Shown one piece after another: positions 11,101 through 20,310 of a stretch of DNA of 64,000 bases. The position numbers and the translations under genes are program-made. The number at the start of each line of letters is the position of its first letter. Position 1 is the stretch's first letter. The notes below the pieces were generated by a model. It worked only from the letters and a program-made list of their open reading frames with translations, had not been told where the DNA came from and ran no database searches. Source of the DNA: Microglena sp. YARC (taxonomy: Eukaryota; Chlorophyta; Chlorophyceae; Chlamydomonadales; Chlamydomonadaceae); the NCBI GenBank assembly GCA_022414725.1, contig CM039464.1, forward strand, positions 51,850,017 to 51,914,016, given 5' to 3'.

Positions 11101-11165
11101 AACTGTGGCAGTGAGAGAGAGAGACTCTGGCTGGATCGCAACCTAGTTGTGTAACACCATCCTCC

Positions 11166-11204
<39 letters not shown>

Positions 11205-11305
11205 CTGGCTGGATCGCAACCTAGTTGTGTAACACCGTCCTCCAGAGAGAGAGAGAGAGACTCTGGCTGGATCGCAACCTAGTTGTGTAACACCGTCCTC
11301 CAGGG

Positions 11306-11355
<50 letters not shown>

Positions 11356-11425
11356 CTGGCTGGATCTCAATCTAGTTCTGTAACACCGTCCTCCAGAGAG
11401 AGAGAGAGAGTCTTTTGATGCCATA
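11101..11425 (+). repeat. (GA)n blocks alternating with a conserved 45-bp spacer
   Basis: Four to five units consist of a GAGAGA tract of variable length followed by GACTCTGGCTGGATCGCAAC, CTAGTTGTGTAACACC and GTCCTCCAG. The spacer is nearly invariant while the GA tract varies from about 10 to 45 bp. Confidence 0.85.
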
Positions 11426-11499
11426 TAACGCCTGACTTGATTTTTTCGGCTCCCTAGAGCAGCTGTTTGTGTTAGATCCGATTTTCTGCCGTGGTCAAT

Positions 11500-11735
11500 A
11501 GGCACCGCTCACCTGCAGTACAAGGCGGTACGCACTGGGCAGCTGATGTGAGCCCTTGCCGCACACCTGCAATAAAACGCAGTACGCACCTGGCACCTGA
11601 TGTGAGCCCTTACCCCACACCTGCAGTAAAATGCAGTACGCACGCGGCAGCTGATGTGCGCCCTTGCCACACACCTGCAGTAAAACGCAGTACGCACACG
11701 GCAGCTGATGTGGGACCTTGCCGCACTTGGTAGTG
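11500..11735 (+). repeat. Satellite, about 55-bp unit
   Basis: Four units of CACCTGCAGTAAAACGCAGT, ACGCACNCGGCAGCTGATGT and GNGCCCTTGCCGCA. This explains the open frames on both strands here. Confidence 0.85.
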
Positions 11736-11869
11736 GTGCATGTTCGGTTGGTCTTGGGTCGGTATTTCCCGCCGGCCCAAAGTGCGCCTACTCTTTACCA
11801 TTCAAACTGAATCTTTGGTGCCCCTGGCAAGTATTTTGGAGACCTACCTCCTTAGTTGAATTTCTTTTC

Positions 11870-12350
11870 ACTGCTGAAAAAAGTGTGTAGCGAGCTGGTG
11901 CCTAGGAGCTGCTATGCATGGCGAAAACAGTGTGTAGGGTGCAGGTGCCTAGGAGCTGCTATCTACTGCCTACACACCTGCTGGCTACACACTTTTTTGC
12001 CATCCATTGCATGGTAAACAAGTGTGTAGGCAGCAGGTGCCTAGGAGCTGCTACCTACTGCCTACACACCTGCTGCCTACACACTTTTTTGCCATCCGTT
12101 GCATGGCAAACAAGTGTGTAGGCAGCAGGTGCCTAGGAGCTACTATGCATGGCGGAAAAAGTGTGTAGGCTGCAGGTGCCTTGGAGCTTTTATGCATGGC
12201 GAAAAAAGTGTGTAGGCAGCAGGTGTGTAGGAGCTGCTATGCATGGCGAAAAAAGTGTGTAGGCTGCAGGTGCCTAAGAGCTGCTATGCATGGCGGGAAA
12301 AAAGTGTGCAGGCTGCAGGTGCCTAGGAGCTTTTATGCATGGCGAACAAT
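11870..12350 (+). repeat. Satellite, about 47-bp unit
   Basis: About ten units containing AAAAAGTGTGTAGGCTGCAG, GTGCCTAGGAGCTGCTATGC and ATGGCG. Two middle units (about 11960-12120) carry an insertion with an inverted orientation of the same words (CTGCCTACACACCTGCTG), so the array is locally palindromic. Confidence 0.85.
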
Positions 12351-12399
12351 ACAAACAGTGCCCATGCTACCGGTCAATCAGGCACACGATCCTGGGTAG

Positions 12400-12620
12400 G
12401 ATGTGTAACAAACGAACTTGAGCTTGGCTACATGACTCCTGTCTGCATTTTGGCTGCTCCCCGCCTCCGTCGCCAAGAGGACAACTTCTTGGACTTGAAC
12501 TTGGTTAGATGGCTTCAGTCAGCAATTTGGTTGTTTGCCGTTTTCGGCAATAAAAACAATAACCAGGAAAATGCAAACGCAAACAAATCACTGCTTACTC
12601 TGTCGCGAGGTAGGTAGGGA
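12400..12620 (+). repeat. Dispersed repeat family E
   Basis: Contains GAACTTGNNCTTGGNTACAT, a CAGCCAGCAATTTGGCTG-like stretch, GCCGTCTTCGG and CCAGGAAAATGNAAAC. Related copies lie at about 39285-39420 and 46118-46195. Two sub-copies seem joined in tandem here. The class is not determined. Confidence 0.6.
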
Positions 12621-12680
12621 CTAGTTCACTAAGTGCTTATATTCATAAGCTCCTGATTTCATATCATGGTTCTTGATTTT

Positions 12681-12864
12681 TTTGGCAATGCCCCCTCTCC
12701 AAGGAGGCGGGAGCCTTCAGGGTCACCGTTGTTCCGTGCCGTCTGACGAGACGAAGACTGACACGCCAGCCAACGGTCTCGCAACTAACTTTCTTCCGTT
12801 GCAAACTGTCGCTTTGTTGCAAACATTATCCGCCATTGTTTAGCGTAGCTTGTGACGCTGCAAA
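12681..12864 (-). repeat. Dispersed repeat family A, copy 1
   Basis: About 200-bp interspersed element seen seven times in the window. In its own orientation it starts with GCAGCGTCGCANGCGACG, continues with ATGGCGGAGANTGTTGGC, AACAACAGGTGGCAACGG and AGTTAGTTANGAGACAGTTGGC, and ends near GGGGGCTCCGTCAAAAA. Other copies are at 15443(+), 18346(+), 36499(-), 48171(+), 52421(-) and 60631(+). No terminal inverted repeats or target-site duplication were recognised. Confidence 0.7.
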
Positions 12865-13030
12865 GAACTCTAAGAGACTGGGCAAGTCCCTTCAGCCTAT
12901 TCGGTTCATCAATGCTTCTGGTTCAGTTGGTCAATGCCTTTTTTTCTGCCTTCATGTTACGGTTGGGCAAGTCCCTGAAGCCTACTTGGCCCACCCCTGG
13001 ACTGTAACCTATAAACAAGCGTAAACATGG
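12865..13030 (+). repeat. Dispersed repeat family D
   Basis: Contains GGTTGGGCAAGTCCCTGAAG followed by CCTACTTGGCCCACCCCTGG and ACTGTAACNTA. Similar sequence lies at 46800-46930 and 47630-47790, there preceded by GTAAAACGATTGTTTGGGGT. Two partial copies are tandem here. Confidence 0.6.
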
Positions 13031-13062
13031 TCTAGCAGCCTTCAGTCTGCTCAGTGCTCCGC

Positions 13063-13195
13063 CAGGGTTGTTTCAGGACGCTTGCGTCCTCCATCGCAGA
13101 CACAACGTCAAAGAGTCCGTTGCGTCGCATGATGCAGGCTATACCATTGGTTGCGTCTCAGGCAGCAGAGCTGGGGGTCCTCCTGAAGTACCCTG
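13063..13195. mobile_element. hAT-like MITE (GGACGC family), copy 1
   Basis: 133 bp from CAGGGTTGTTTCAGGACG to the inverted TCCTCCTGAAGTACCCTG. The interior (CAACGTCAAAGAGTCCGTTG, CAGGCAGCAGAGCTGGGGGT) matches the element at 47943-48111. The 8 bases on either side do not match each other, so this copy shows no target-site duplication. Confidence 0.65.
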
Positions 13196-13840
13196 CTCGA
13201 CATCAGGGATTTTCCTCCCCGCGATATAGCGATCCCCCCCCCCCCCCCCCCCCCCCCCCCCGATCACTAGTTTTGCCCCTGTTTGAGCGAAATTATCGCT
13301 GTAAAAAGTGAACAAAAAGGTGCGTGTTTGTTAATGCCCTATACGACCCTAAAAAGCCGTAAAAGCTACGGTATAAAAACCAAATAAAGCACTTTAACGC
13401 TGTCCCTGGAGGAGGCCTAAACCCATGAAGCTAGAAAAAAACCACTTTCAGATTTGAAAAAAAAACTGCTCTGTAGGCATCTGTAGGCAGAGGAGACATG
13501 GATAGCATGGTCGCTCAATGGTACGTCAAAATCTACGTCTTGATTCGAAACAATGTTCAGTATCAACGTTCCGTCATGCAACGTCTATGTATCATGGGTC
13601 AGAAGTTACGTCTCATGAGTCAAAATGTACATCTCGTCTTGTGAGCCAAAATGTACATTTAATGGACCCTCCAAAATCTGTGTTAGGCATGGAACTTAAT
13701 GTTCTGAACAACCCTGATGGGTGGTATAGACGATGCTGCATCACACTCCTGGATGCAGAATGCGTTCAAATGCGGTAGGACAGTTTAAAGACTTGCCCAG
13801 GCAGAGGAGGGGTGAGAATAAGAAGACGCCATAGGGCGTG
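13196..13840. other. Intergenic, no gene recognised
   Basis: Holds a poly-C run (13236-13261) and, at 13515-13680, a loose repetition of ACGTCT/GTACATCTCGTCTTG-like words. No coding signal or family match was seen. Confidence 0.6.
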
Positions 13841-14227
13841 GCCTCAAGGGCAGAGTTGTACTTCACTGGACGCCGCCGTACAAGCCGCGAGCTGCCAATT
13901 CAATCAGCCATCACAACCCATGTCTACTGCGAATTGCGTCTCCTCTGCACACAAAGCACCAACCTAGGAATTTGGATCCGTCTTGCTTGCTTCAAGCCCT
14001 CGGGAATCAACCCCTCGCCACTGCCCACCCCGTTTACTCTCGTCGCGATTGCGAGTGCGACTAATTGCTAGGCTCTTTGCATTACCGCTCCCAGGATCCC
14101 CGAACGCAGCAGCTATCTACCCTGCTCTTGGTCTGCGTCTGGAAATCCAGGCGCCACAAGCCGAAGTAGGCCGAGCCACGCCACAGCCCCCGTTGCTCGA
14201 TTCTTTACTTCAGACTAGCTTATTATA
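13841..14227 (+). promoter_or_regulatory. Probable promoter and 5' UTR region of RPB12
   Basis: Unique-looking, moderately GC-rich sequence directly upstream of the Rpb12 start, free of satellites. GCCAATTCAATCAGCC near 13895 could serve as a CCAAT-type element, and no clear TATA box is visible. Assignment is by position only. Confidence 0.4.
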
Positions 14228-14343
14228 ATGAGTGGGTACGGGCAGCCGATGCCTCAGGCAGCGAGCATGGTCGGAGTGCCCTACATCTGTGGCAACTGTG
14301 GATCTGAAGTGCCTTTGAAACCAGGAGATGTGATTCAATGCAG
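14228..14343 (+). CDS. RPB12: RPB12 exon 1
   Basis: The ATG at 14228 is the only start in frame with the CxxC motif that keeps the family's length. The exon ends TGC-AG before the donor GTAGGA at 14344, phase 2. Confidence 0.93.
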
Positions 14344-17300
14344 GTAGGATTGAGGAGGGAGCGCAGTCAAACACACAAATGAACACACACTCTCACACAC
14401 ACACACCATGCTCTTGCAGGCACACAGGCGCATGTGCAAACAAACACACACACACACCTCACTCGCGCAGGCACGCAGGCGCTTGTACACACACGCGCAG
14501 GTTTACTATCAGGTACACACACACACACACACACCTCACTCGCACAGGCACGAAGGCGCTTGCACACAAACACACCACACACCACACGCGCAAGTTCACT
14601 TCCAGGTACACATACATCCCCACACACACACCAGCTCACACGCACGCGCAAACACACACAAACACAAGCAGGCACTTGCGCCAACACACACACACACGCC
14701 ACACACAAGTTCACCAACAGGCTCACATACAGGTACACACACATACACACTTCCACGCAAACATGCACATGCATACACACACATGCATACGCACACACTA
14801 ACATACACAAGAACACACACAGACATTTGTATATTTGCTCTCAGTCCTATGTCAGCTACTCAGCTCAATGCTTAAGGCACAGAACGCATTTGCGTGCGGA
14901 GCCCAGCGCCTGACTCAGGTAGCTGTTTGAAACTGCTAAGAAGAGCCGAAAAGAAAAACTGTGCTACTGGTAATCTGTTCCAGATTCTGTCAGTGCACAA
15001 ATCACTGTTTTTCTTTTCGGCTACCAGCAGCAGCTCCTAGGCAGCTCCCTCAGCCAGCCACTGGGCTAAGCCTCCAAAGGTAAGCACTAGAAAGCTCATT
15101 ACGTGAGCTTCAAGGTGCACTAGGTTGCTTTAGTTTTGCTGATTAGCCAGCCAGGGAAGCTGCTTAGAAGCTGCTGCTCGTAGCTGAAAATGAAACAGTG
15201 ATTTGTACACTGACAGAATCTGGAACAGATTACCCATATCAGAGTTTTTTTTCCGGCTTTTCTCAGCAGTTTCTAAACAGCTCCCCGAGTCAGGCGCTGG
15301 GCTCCGCTGCACAATTTCAGCAGTTCAGGACAGCTGAGCGTGTTGGCTTCAGGGTGCAGTACGTTGCCTCAAGTTTAGCTGAATAATCTGTGAGAGGAGC
15401 TGCATTGAAGCTGCTGCTCATAGCTGAAGAGAATAAGTCCTAGGCAAGCGACACGGAAATGGCAGAGATTATTGGCTATTGGAACAACAGGTGGCAACAA
15501 AATTGAGAAGACTGAAGCCAGTTAGTTAGGCGACAGCTGGCTTGCATGACATGCTTCGTGTCGGTCGCACAAACAAATGGACCAACCAACCAACTAAGCA
15601 ACCAACCAACCAACCAACAAATGGACAACAGGGTGACCCTAGGGGCTCCCACCCCCCAGAAGGGGGGACTCCGTCAAAAAACACTGACCGATAGGTGCTT
15701 TGGTAGAGTAATATGAGCCGACCCTGCCACTCACAAATGCAATAACCCACAAGAGAACCCATTCCAACACACACGTAATGCATGTGTAAAATCAACCCGT
15801 CACCCCCCAACACTCACCCCCCAACACTCACCCCCCCCACCTCCTACCCCCGCACCTCTCACCCCACACCCCACACCTCCAACCCCACCACATGCATGCG
15901 CCCACAGGAGAACCCATTCCAAACACACACGTAAATGCTACGTAAACTGAAACCCGTCTCCCCCAACACTCACCCCCCCACCTCTCACCCCACACCCCCA
16001 CCTCTTACGCCTACCCTACCCCACACATGCGCACTCACTCCAACATACACGTAAATGCCTATGTAAACTCACCCACTCACCCTCCAACTCTCACCACCCC
16101 CCCACCCTCTACTCGCCCACCTCTCACCCCCCACCCCTTTCCGTACGATCATGCACATGCATAGCTCATCGGTCATGATGGTGGGGGAGGAGGAAGGGGC
16201 TGGTGGGGTGGTGGTGATAGCATTTTTAGTGTTTGCGTGTGTGGGGGGGGAGGTCTTGCCTGGACCACTTTTCGTTGGCCTAGTCGATCATGCACCTGCA
16301 TAAGAAGCCCGGGCTTGCCCTAAAACGCTCACGTACACCCACGTAGGTACGCCCGCGTACATATCCAGGCTTACAAATAACAAAAACACACCCATGTATG
16401 TAAGTCCTCATCCATATCCAGGCTCACAAAAAACAAAAACACACCCATGTATGTAAGTCCTCATCCATATCCAGGCTTACAAAAAACAAAAACATACCCA
16501 TGTATGTAAGTCCTCATCCATATCCAGGCTCACAAAAAACAAAAACACACCCATGTATGTAAGTCCTCATCCATATCCAGGCTCACAAATAACAAAAACT
16601 AAACCCCACGTACACGCTCAGATACCCCAACAAAACTATGCACACGGCAGGTGCGTTTGTATGTGTGGTCTGGGTGTGGTGTGGGTATGGTGTGTGTGGG
16701 GGGGGGTGGGGGGGGGGGCTATTGTACTGTTTAGGACCCATGTAGCAGTGTATGGGAGGGCATTCCGCATGAGGTGGTGGTGTGTGTGTATGGGTGTGGG
16801 GGGCTATGTCACTGTACAGGACCCATGAAGCAGTGTATGGGAGGGCATTCGGTAAGTGGTGGTGGTGTTACGTGTGTGTGTGGTGGTGTGTGTGGTGGGT
16901 GGGGGGGGGGCTTGGTCACCCAACTAACCTCAATCCTCTGTTTCATTGCATAAACTCAGCAAAACAATGACGAGACAGGACGGCAGCACATCCTGCCAGC
17001 TGTCCAGTTGTATACATGCCTACCTATACATACCTATACTCAGCTGTCTCCCAACTAATCCCAGTCCTCTGTTTCAATGTCTGTTACAGAGAATGCGGGT
17101 ACAGGATCCTTTACAACTAACCCAACTAACCCCAGTCCTCTGACTCAATGTCTGTTACAGAGAATGCGGGTACAGGATCCCCCCCCCCCCCCCCACACAC
17201 ACACACACAAAATCTCACACAAACACCCACACAGCCCACCCACCCACCCACCCACATGCACTCACACACCCAACTAATCCCAGTCCTCTGTTTTCAACGT

Positions 17301-17399
17301 CTGTTACAAGGAACGGGGTACAGGATCCTTTACAACTAACCAACTAACCCCAGTCCTCTGTCTCAATGTCTGTTACTGAGAATGCGGGTACAGGATCCC

Positions 17400-17465
<66 letters not shown>

Positions 17466-17618
17466 CTCACACAAACACCCACCCACACAGCCCCACACAT
17501 GCACTCACCCACCCAACTAACCCCAGTCCTCACTTTCAACGTCTGTTACAGAGAATGCGGTTACAGGATCCTTTACAAGAAGAGGACCAAGCGAGTTGTA
17601 CAGTTTGAGGCACGATGA
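14228..17618 (+). CDS. RPB12: DNA-directed RNA polymerases I, II and III subunit RPABC4 (Rpb12)
   Basis: Two exons, 14228-14343 and 17552-17618, join in phase 2 to give 60 residues. The protein is the small zinc-binding subunit shared by the three nuclear RNA polymerases. Two CxxC pairs (YICGNCGS and the split QCRECG) form the zinc site. The basic C-terminal segment RILYKKRTKRVVQFEAR ends at the same point as in known orthologues, and total length matches the usual 58-70. The N-terminus (MSGYGQPMPQ) is variable in the family. Within the second half GDVIQCRECGYRILYKK is the plant-like form, supporting a green-lineage host. The exons are separated by a 3.2-kb repeat-filled intron carrying four copies of the second exon's acceptor edge. 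Both exons are intact. Confidence 0.95.
14385..14830 (+). repeat. (CA)n-rich array with CGCAGG and TACAGGTACAC interruptions
   Basis: An imperfect CA microsatellite in the RPB12 intron, punctuated by AGGCACNNAGGCGCTTG (about 14420, 14470, 14545) and CAGGTACACACA (about 14512, 14603, 14728). Donor-like CAGGTA words recur, but no exon coding bases are duplicated. Confidence 0.8.
14894..15312. repeat. Large inverted repeat, about 165-bp arms
   Basis: The left arm runs 14894 to about 15056 and the right arm about 15143-15312. Landmarks pair on opposite strands: GCGGAGCCCAGCGCCTGACT on the left with AGTCAGGCGCTGGGCTCCGC on the right, and GTAATCTGTTCCAGATTCTG on the left with CAGAATCTGGAACAGATTAC on the right. 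The loop is about 85 bp. The words also occur in a dispersed family at 15345-15430, 17935-18096, 18238-18330 and 53580-53660. Confidence 0.85.
15443..15680 (+). repeat. Dispersed repeat family A, copy 2
   Basis: Reads in family orientation from CAAGCGACACGGAAATGGCA to GGGGGGACTCCGTCAAAAA. A (CCAA)n tract (15572-15620) interrupts it. Confidence 0.65.
15780..16170 (+). repeat. C-rich degenerate repeats
   Basis: CACCCCCCAACACTCACCCC-type tracts alternate with copies of CCCATTCCAACACACACGTAA (about 15750, 15906 and, more weakly, 16037). No gene. Confidence 0.65.
16365..16600 (+). repeat. Satellite, about 56-bp unit
   Basis: Four to five units of CATATCCAGGCTCACAAAAA, ACAAAAACACACCCATGTAT and GTAAGTCCTCATC. 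Each unit holds a GTAAGT donor-like word, but it is not preceded by recognisable coding sequence. Confidence 0.8.
17060..17551 (+). repeat. Four copies of the RPB12 exon 2 acceptor edge
   Basis: Copies of CAATGTCTGTTACAG followed by AGAATGCGGGTACAGGATCC start near 17076, 17147, 17294 and 17365. They are separated by poly-C, (CA)n and CCAACTAACCCCAGTCCTCT. Each includes the acceptor and the first 22-30 coding bases, with the second codon changed (GGG for GGT) in most. The real exon follows at 17552. Confidence 0.88.
17552..17618 (+). CDS. RPB12: RPB12 exon 2
   Basis: The acceptor is TGTTACAG at 17551; the first base completes the Arg codon. It reads ECGYRILYKKRTKRVVQFEA, then R and TGA at 17616-17618. 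It is the only one of the five acceptor-edge copies that continues into the full coding sequence. Confidence 0.93.
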
Positions 17619-17780
17619 AGTGGCTGTACAAAGTACAGTTGGAGGCATGATGAATTTGCTGTATGAAGTACAGTTTGAGGCGTGATGAAGTTGCTGTATG
17701 AAGTACAGTCTGTTGCACAATGAGATTACAGTGCATTTTTCAGTTCGAGATACCATTAGGTTGCAGTACATGTGTACATT
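17619..17780 (+). repeat. Tandem echoes of the RPB12 coding end and stop
   Basis: After the stop codon, the block GTACAGTTTGAGGCACGATGA is repeated in diverged form about four times (near 17634, 17670, 17703 and, weakly, 17740) with AAGTTGCTGTATGAA between the copies. The repeats begin inside the last codons of the gene. Confidence 0.8.
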
Positions 17781-17934
17781 GTGCAGCAGTACATACAGTC
17801 TGCTGTACAGTATACAGTTTTAGGCACCATGAGATTCATTGCCTGGTATGCCCTCAGTATCTGCGGGAAGAATGAAACTGGGTCCCGCCTGCACTCTGGC
17901 TCATGTGAAAGGAATGGCAGCACATGCGCTTGCA

Positions 17935-18096
17935 CATAGCTTTTCTTTCCAGTTACGAGCAACAGCTTCTAGGCAGTTCCCTGGCTGGCTATCCAGCCAA
18001 ACCTTAAGCCTCCTAGTGCGCTTGGCAGCTTCTAGGCAGCTCCCCCGGCTGGCTATCCAGCTAAACCCAAAGCCTTGTGGTGCACTTGGAAGCTGA
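17935..18096. repeat. Dispersed repeat family G, left piece
   Basis: Two tandem sub-copies of AGCTTCTAGGCAGNTCCC, GGCTGGCTATCCAGC and a TAAGCC/AAAGCC word. Related to the arms of the inverted repeat at 14894-15312. The element is split by the SINE at 18097. Confidence 0.6.
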
Positions 18097-18237
18097 TAAT
18101 GATAACGCCTGGCGGGGGGTGGTGTTAAGGGAGCCCGTCGTACGCGGGTGGGGAGCTGTCTCCTACCTCAACTGGACAAGCTACCATCGCGGTTGACGAC
18201 GACCTGCAACGCCAAGAGCGACCGAAGGGGGAGGCAA
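18097..18237 (-). mobile_element. 5'-truncated tRNA-derived SINE with 13-bp target-site duplication
   Basis: The body matches the other SINE copies but lacks the tRNA-like head. It is flanked by perfect 13-bp direct repeats ACTTGGAAGCTGA at 18084-18096 and 18238-18250. 5' truncation plus a target-site duplication of this size is typical of retroposition by LINE machinery. Confidence 0.88.
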
Positions 18238-18345
18238 ACTTGGAAGCTGACACAACCAGCTTTCTAGCACTGCTCAGTTTCTTGCTCAAGGAGCTGCCTG
18301 GAAGCTGCAAAGAGAAGCTGAAAAGAAAAGCCCTTACAGTGCCAC

Positions 18346-18546
18346 AAGCAACGCAAATTGGCGGAGAGTGCTGGCAACGGAACGACAGGTGGCAATGGGC
18401 TGGAGCTGACCGAAGCCAGTTAGTTATGAGACAGTTGGCTGACTAGTCAGGCTTCGTTTTTTTCCGGTTGGACGGACGGATGGACAAACGGACAATGGGG
18501 TGAATATTGGGCCTCCCGCCTCCCAGGAGGGGGACTCCGTCAAAAA
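18346..18546 (+). repeat. Dispersed repeat family A, copy 3
   Basis: Runs from CAACGCAAATTGGCGGAGAG to GAGGGGGACTCCGTCAAAAA. Confidence 0.7.
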
Positions 18547-18639
18547 GCCCTTCAGTGGTTAGTATATGATTGACTAAACCACGCTTTGAAGTATATGGGA
18601 TACGAGATTCTAAAAATAGATTGCGTCGAGTCTGTTTTG

Positions 18640-18960
18640 AGTGCTTCTTTATTCCTGATATTGGGACGGGCTTGTTTCTTCCTGATATTGGGACGGGCTT
18701 GTTTCTTCCTGATATTGGGACGGGCTTGTTTCTTCCTGATATTGGGACGGGCTTGTTTCTCCCTGATATTGGGACGGGCTTGTTTCTCCCTGATATTGGG
18801 ACGGGCTTGTTTCTTCCTGATATTGGGACGGGCTTGTTTCTTCCTGATATTGGGACGGGCTTGTTTCTTCCTGATATTGGGACGGGCTTGTTTCTTCCTG
18901 ATATTGGGACGGGCTTGTTTATTCCTGATATTGGGACGGGCTTGTTTATTCCTGATGTTC
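18640..18960 (+). repeat. 27-bp satellite
   Basis: About 12 near-identical units of TTCCTGATATTGGGACGGGC plus TTGTTTC. The unit is a multiple of 3, so two frames stay open with repeats such as PDIGTGLFL. There is no start context or neighbouring coding sequence, so it is read as non-coding. Confidence 0.9.
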
Positions 18961-19160
18961 TATTATTATCCTGATTATTCGAGGTTGTGCAAGTCCCACT
19001 AGCCTAATTGTATATGACTGAAAGTCAGGTTATACGGTATCGATCATACATATGGACTTGCTTGTTATGTTGTCGTTACTACCCAAGATGGCGAGCAGCC
19101 TATTCGGCTGGAACCATGTAACCAAGATCAAGTACTTGTCCATTATCTTCCTGAAGTTCC

Positions 19161-19326
19161 AGCCCCTTTCAGTGATCCACACTGGTCTAGTGGTAGACCA
19201 GATCGCTTGAGGATGAAGAGGGTTAGATCCCACCTTCGGTTGCTCTTGGCGGTGCAGGTCGTCGTCAACCGTGTACAACGGGCTCCCTTAACACCACGCC
19301 CCACCAGGCGTTATCATTACCTTTTC
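19161..19326 (+). mobile_element. tRNA-derived SINE with direct-repeat flanks
   Basis: The head ACTGGTCTAGTGGTAGACCA (box A-like) is followed by a weakened box B region, the shared body TGCAGGTCGTCGTCAACC and the 3' end CACGCCCCACCAGGCGTTAT. CCTGAAGTTCC occurs at 19150-19160 and again at 19327-19337, a likely 11-bp target-site duplication. The middle of the body is deleted relative to the copy at 45447. Confidence 0.8.
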
Positions 19327-19439
19327 CCTGAAGTTCCTTTCGTTTTAGTTTGATGCGTTTGATTGTATGCTTTTATATGTTTGAAGTTCCTTCCGTTTTA
19401 GTTTGCGTTTGATTATATGTTTTTATGGAAGATCAGCTT

Positions 19440-20100
19440 CCAGGCTGCTCTTAGTCTCGTTATACCGGTATATTAGTTGGGTATGGCAATGCTCGATTGC
19501 TCGAATCCCCGAATTCGACGTTTTCTAATTTTCAAAAAAAGTAAAAGACCACATCCCCCTTCTGCAGACCACCCCCCACCCCCCGGCTCCGGAACCCACT
19601 TGACAGCCATGATCTCAGCCACCGCTCAATATTATGGTGCCATAGTAGGTGCATGTTTCTGCAATTGTAAATGCCTATCCTTTTGTGTTGGTCTCATGAG
19701 TCCTGACCACTGGGTATTTTTGGAAAAAGGCAAATCATCAGCATCATGAATGTTGCATTGCTTGGTTGGGCTTGGGGGTTAAGACTCCTTGGCCCCTAAT
19801 CTGCACACCCTCAAAATTGGGGGGTCTTCAATCATTACCAATGTATGTATGCTACAGTCCCGGGGTAGCCAAATAGGTTTGAGGGACCAGCCCAACCTCG
19901 ATACAAAAAATGCTTATCACAACCTCGAGCATAACAAGGAAAACAAATCATTACTTATTTGCCCACCCTAAAATCTGGGGGGTCTTCAATCATTGCTAGT
20001 GTGTGTACCGGTATGTTACATTCTAGGGGTAGCCTGTCAGAGATAGATGACTGGTAGGGGCATTTAGCCATATCAGCAGGCAACAGGCATAGGAACCATT
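19440..20100. repeat. Intergenic with duplicated GGGGGGTCTTCAATCATT block
   Basis: The block GGGGGTCTTCAATCATTNCN with a following GGGGTAGCC word occurs near 19816 and 19978. A stretch with GTAGCCAAATAGGNTNNAGG recurs at 19866 and 20346, and weakly at 35883. No coding gene was recognised. Confidence 0.45.
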
Positions 20101-20108
20101 GTATTAAG

Positions 20109-20302
20109 CAGGGTACTTCAAATGGCCAAATTGGCCAGCGCTTTAGCGCACTTGAAAACAAAAAAACTGCGCTTTGTAGTGCAAAAGCGCAAAAATTGCT
20201 TGCTGCGCCCTTAGGGGGTTGCAAAAAACTGCGCTTAAAGCGCAGAGGGGGTCAAAAAGTCAGCGCTCTAAAGCGCAAAAGCGCGCGCTTTGAATTACCC
20301 TG
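20109..20302. mobile_element. hAT-like MITE (AGCGC-rich family) with perfect 8-bp target-site duplication
   Basis: 194 bp. The ends are inverted: CAGGGTACTTCAAATGG at the left and TTTGAATTACCCTG at the right. GTATTAAG flanks it exactly on both sides (20101-20108 and 20303-20310). The interior is rich in AGCGCTTTAGCGC-type words and has no coding capacity. The CAGGG terminus plus 8-bp duplication are hAT-superfamily hallmarks. Confidence 0.9.
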
Positions 20303-20310
20303 GTATTAAG

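Noticed and set aside
14228..17618. Possibility that RPB12 is a processed or broken copy
   Set aside because: Both exons are intact, splice phases match, the zinc ligands are present and the intron is retained.
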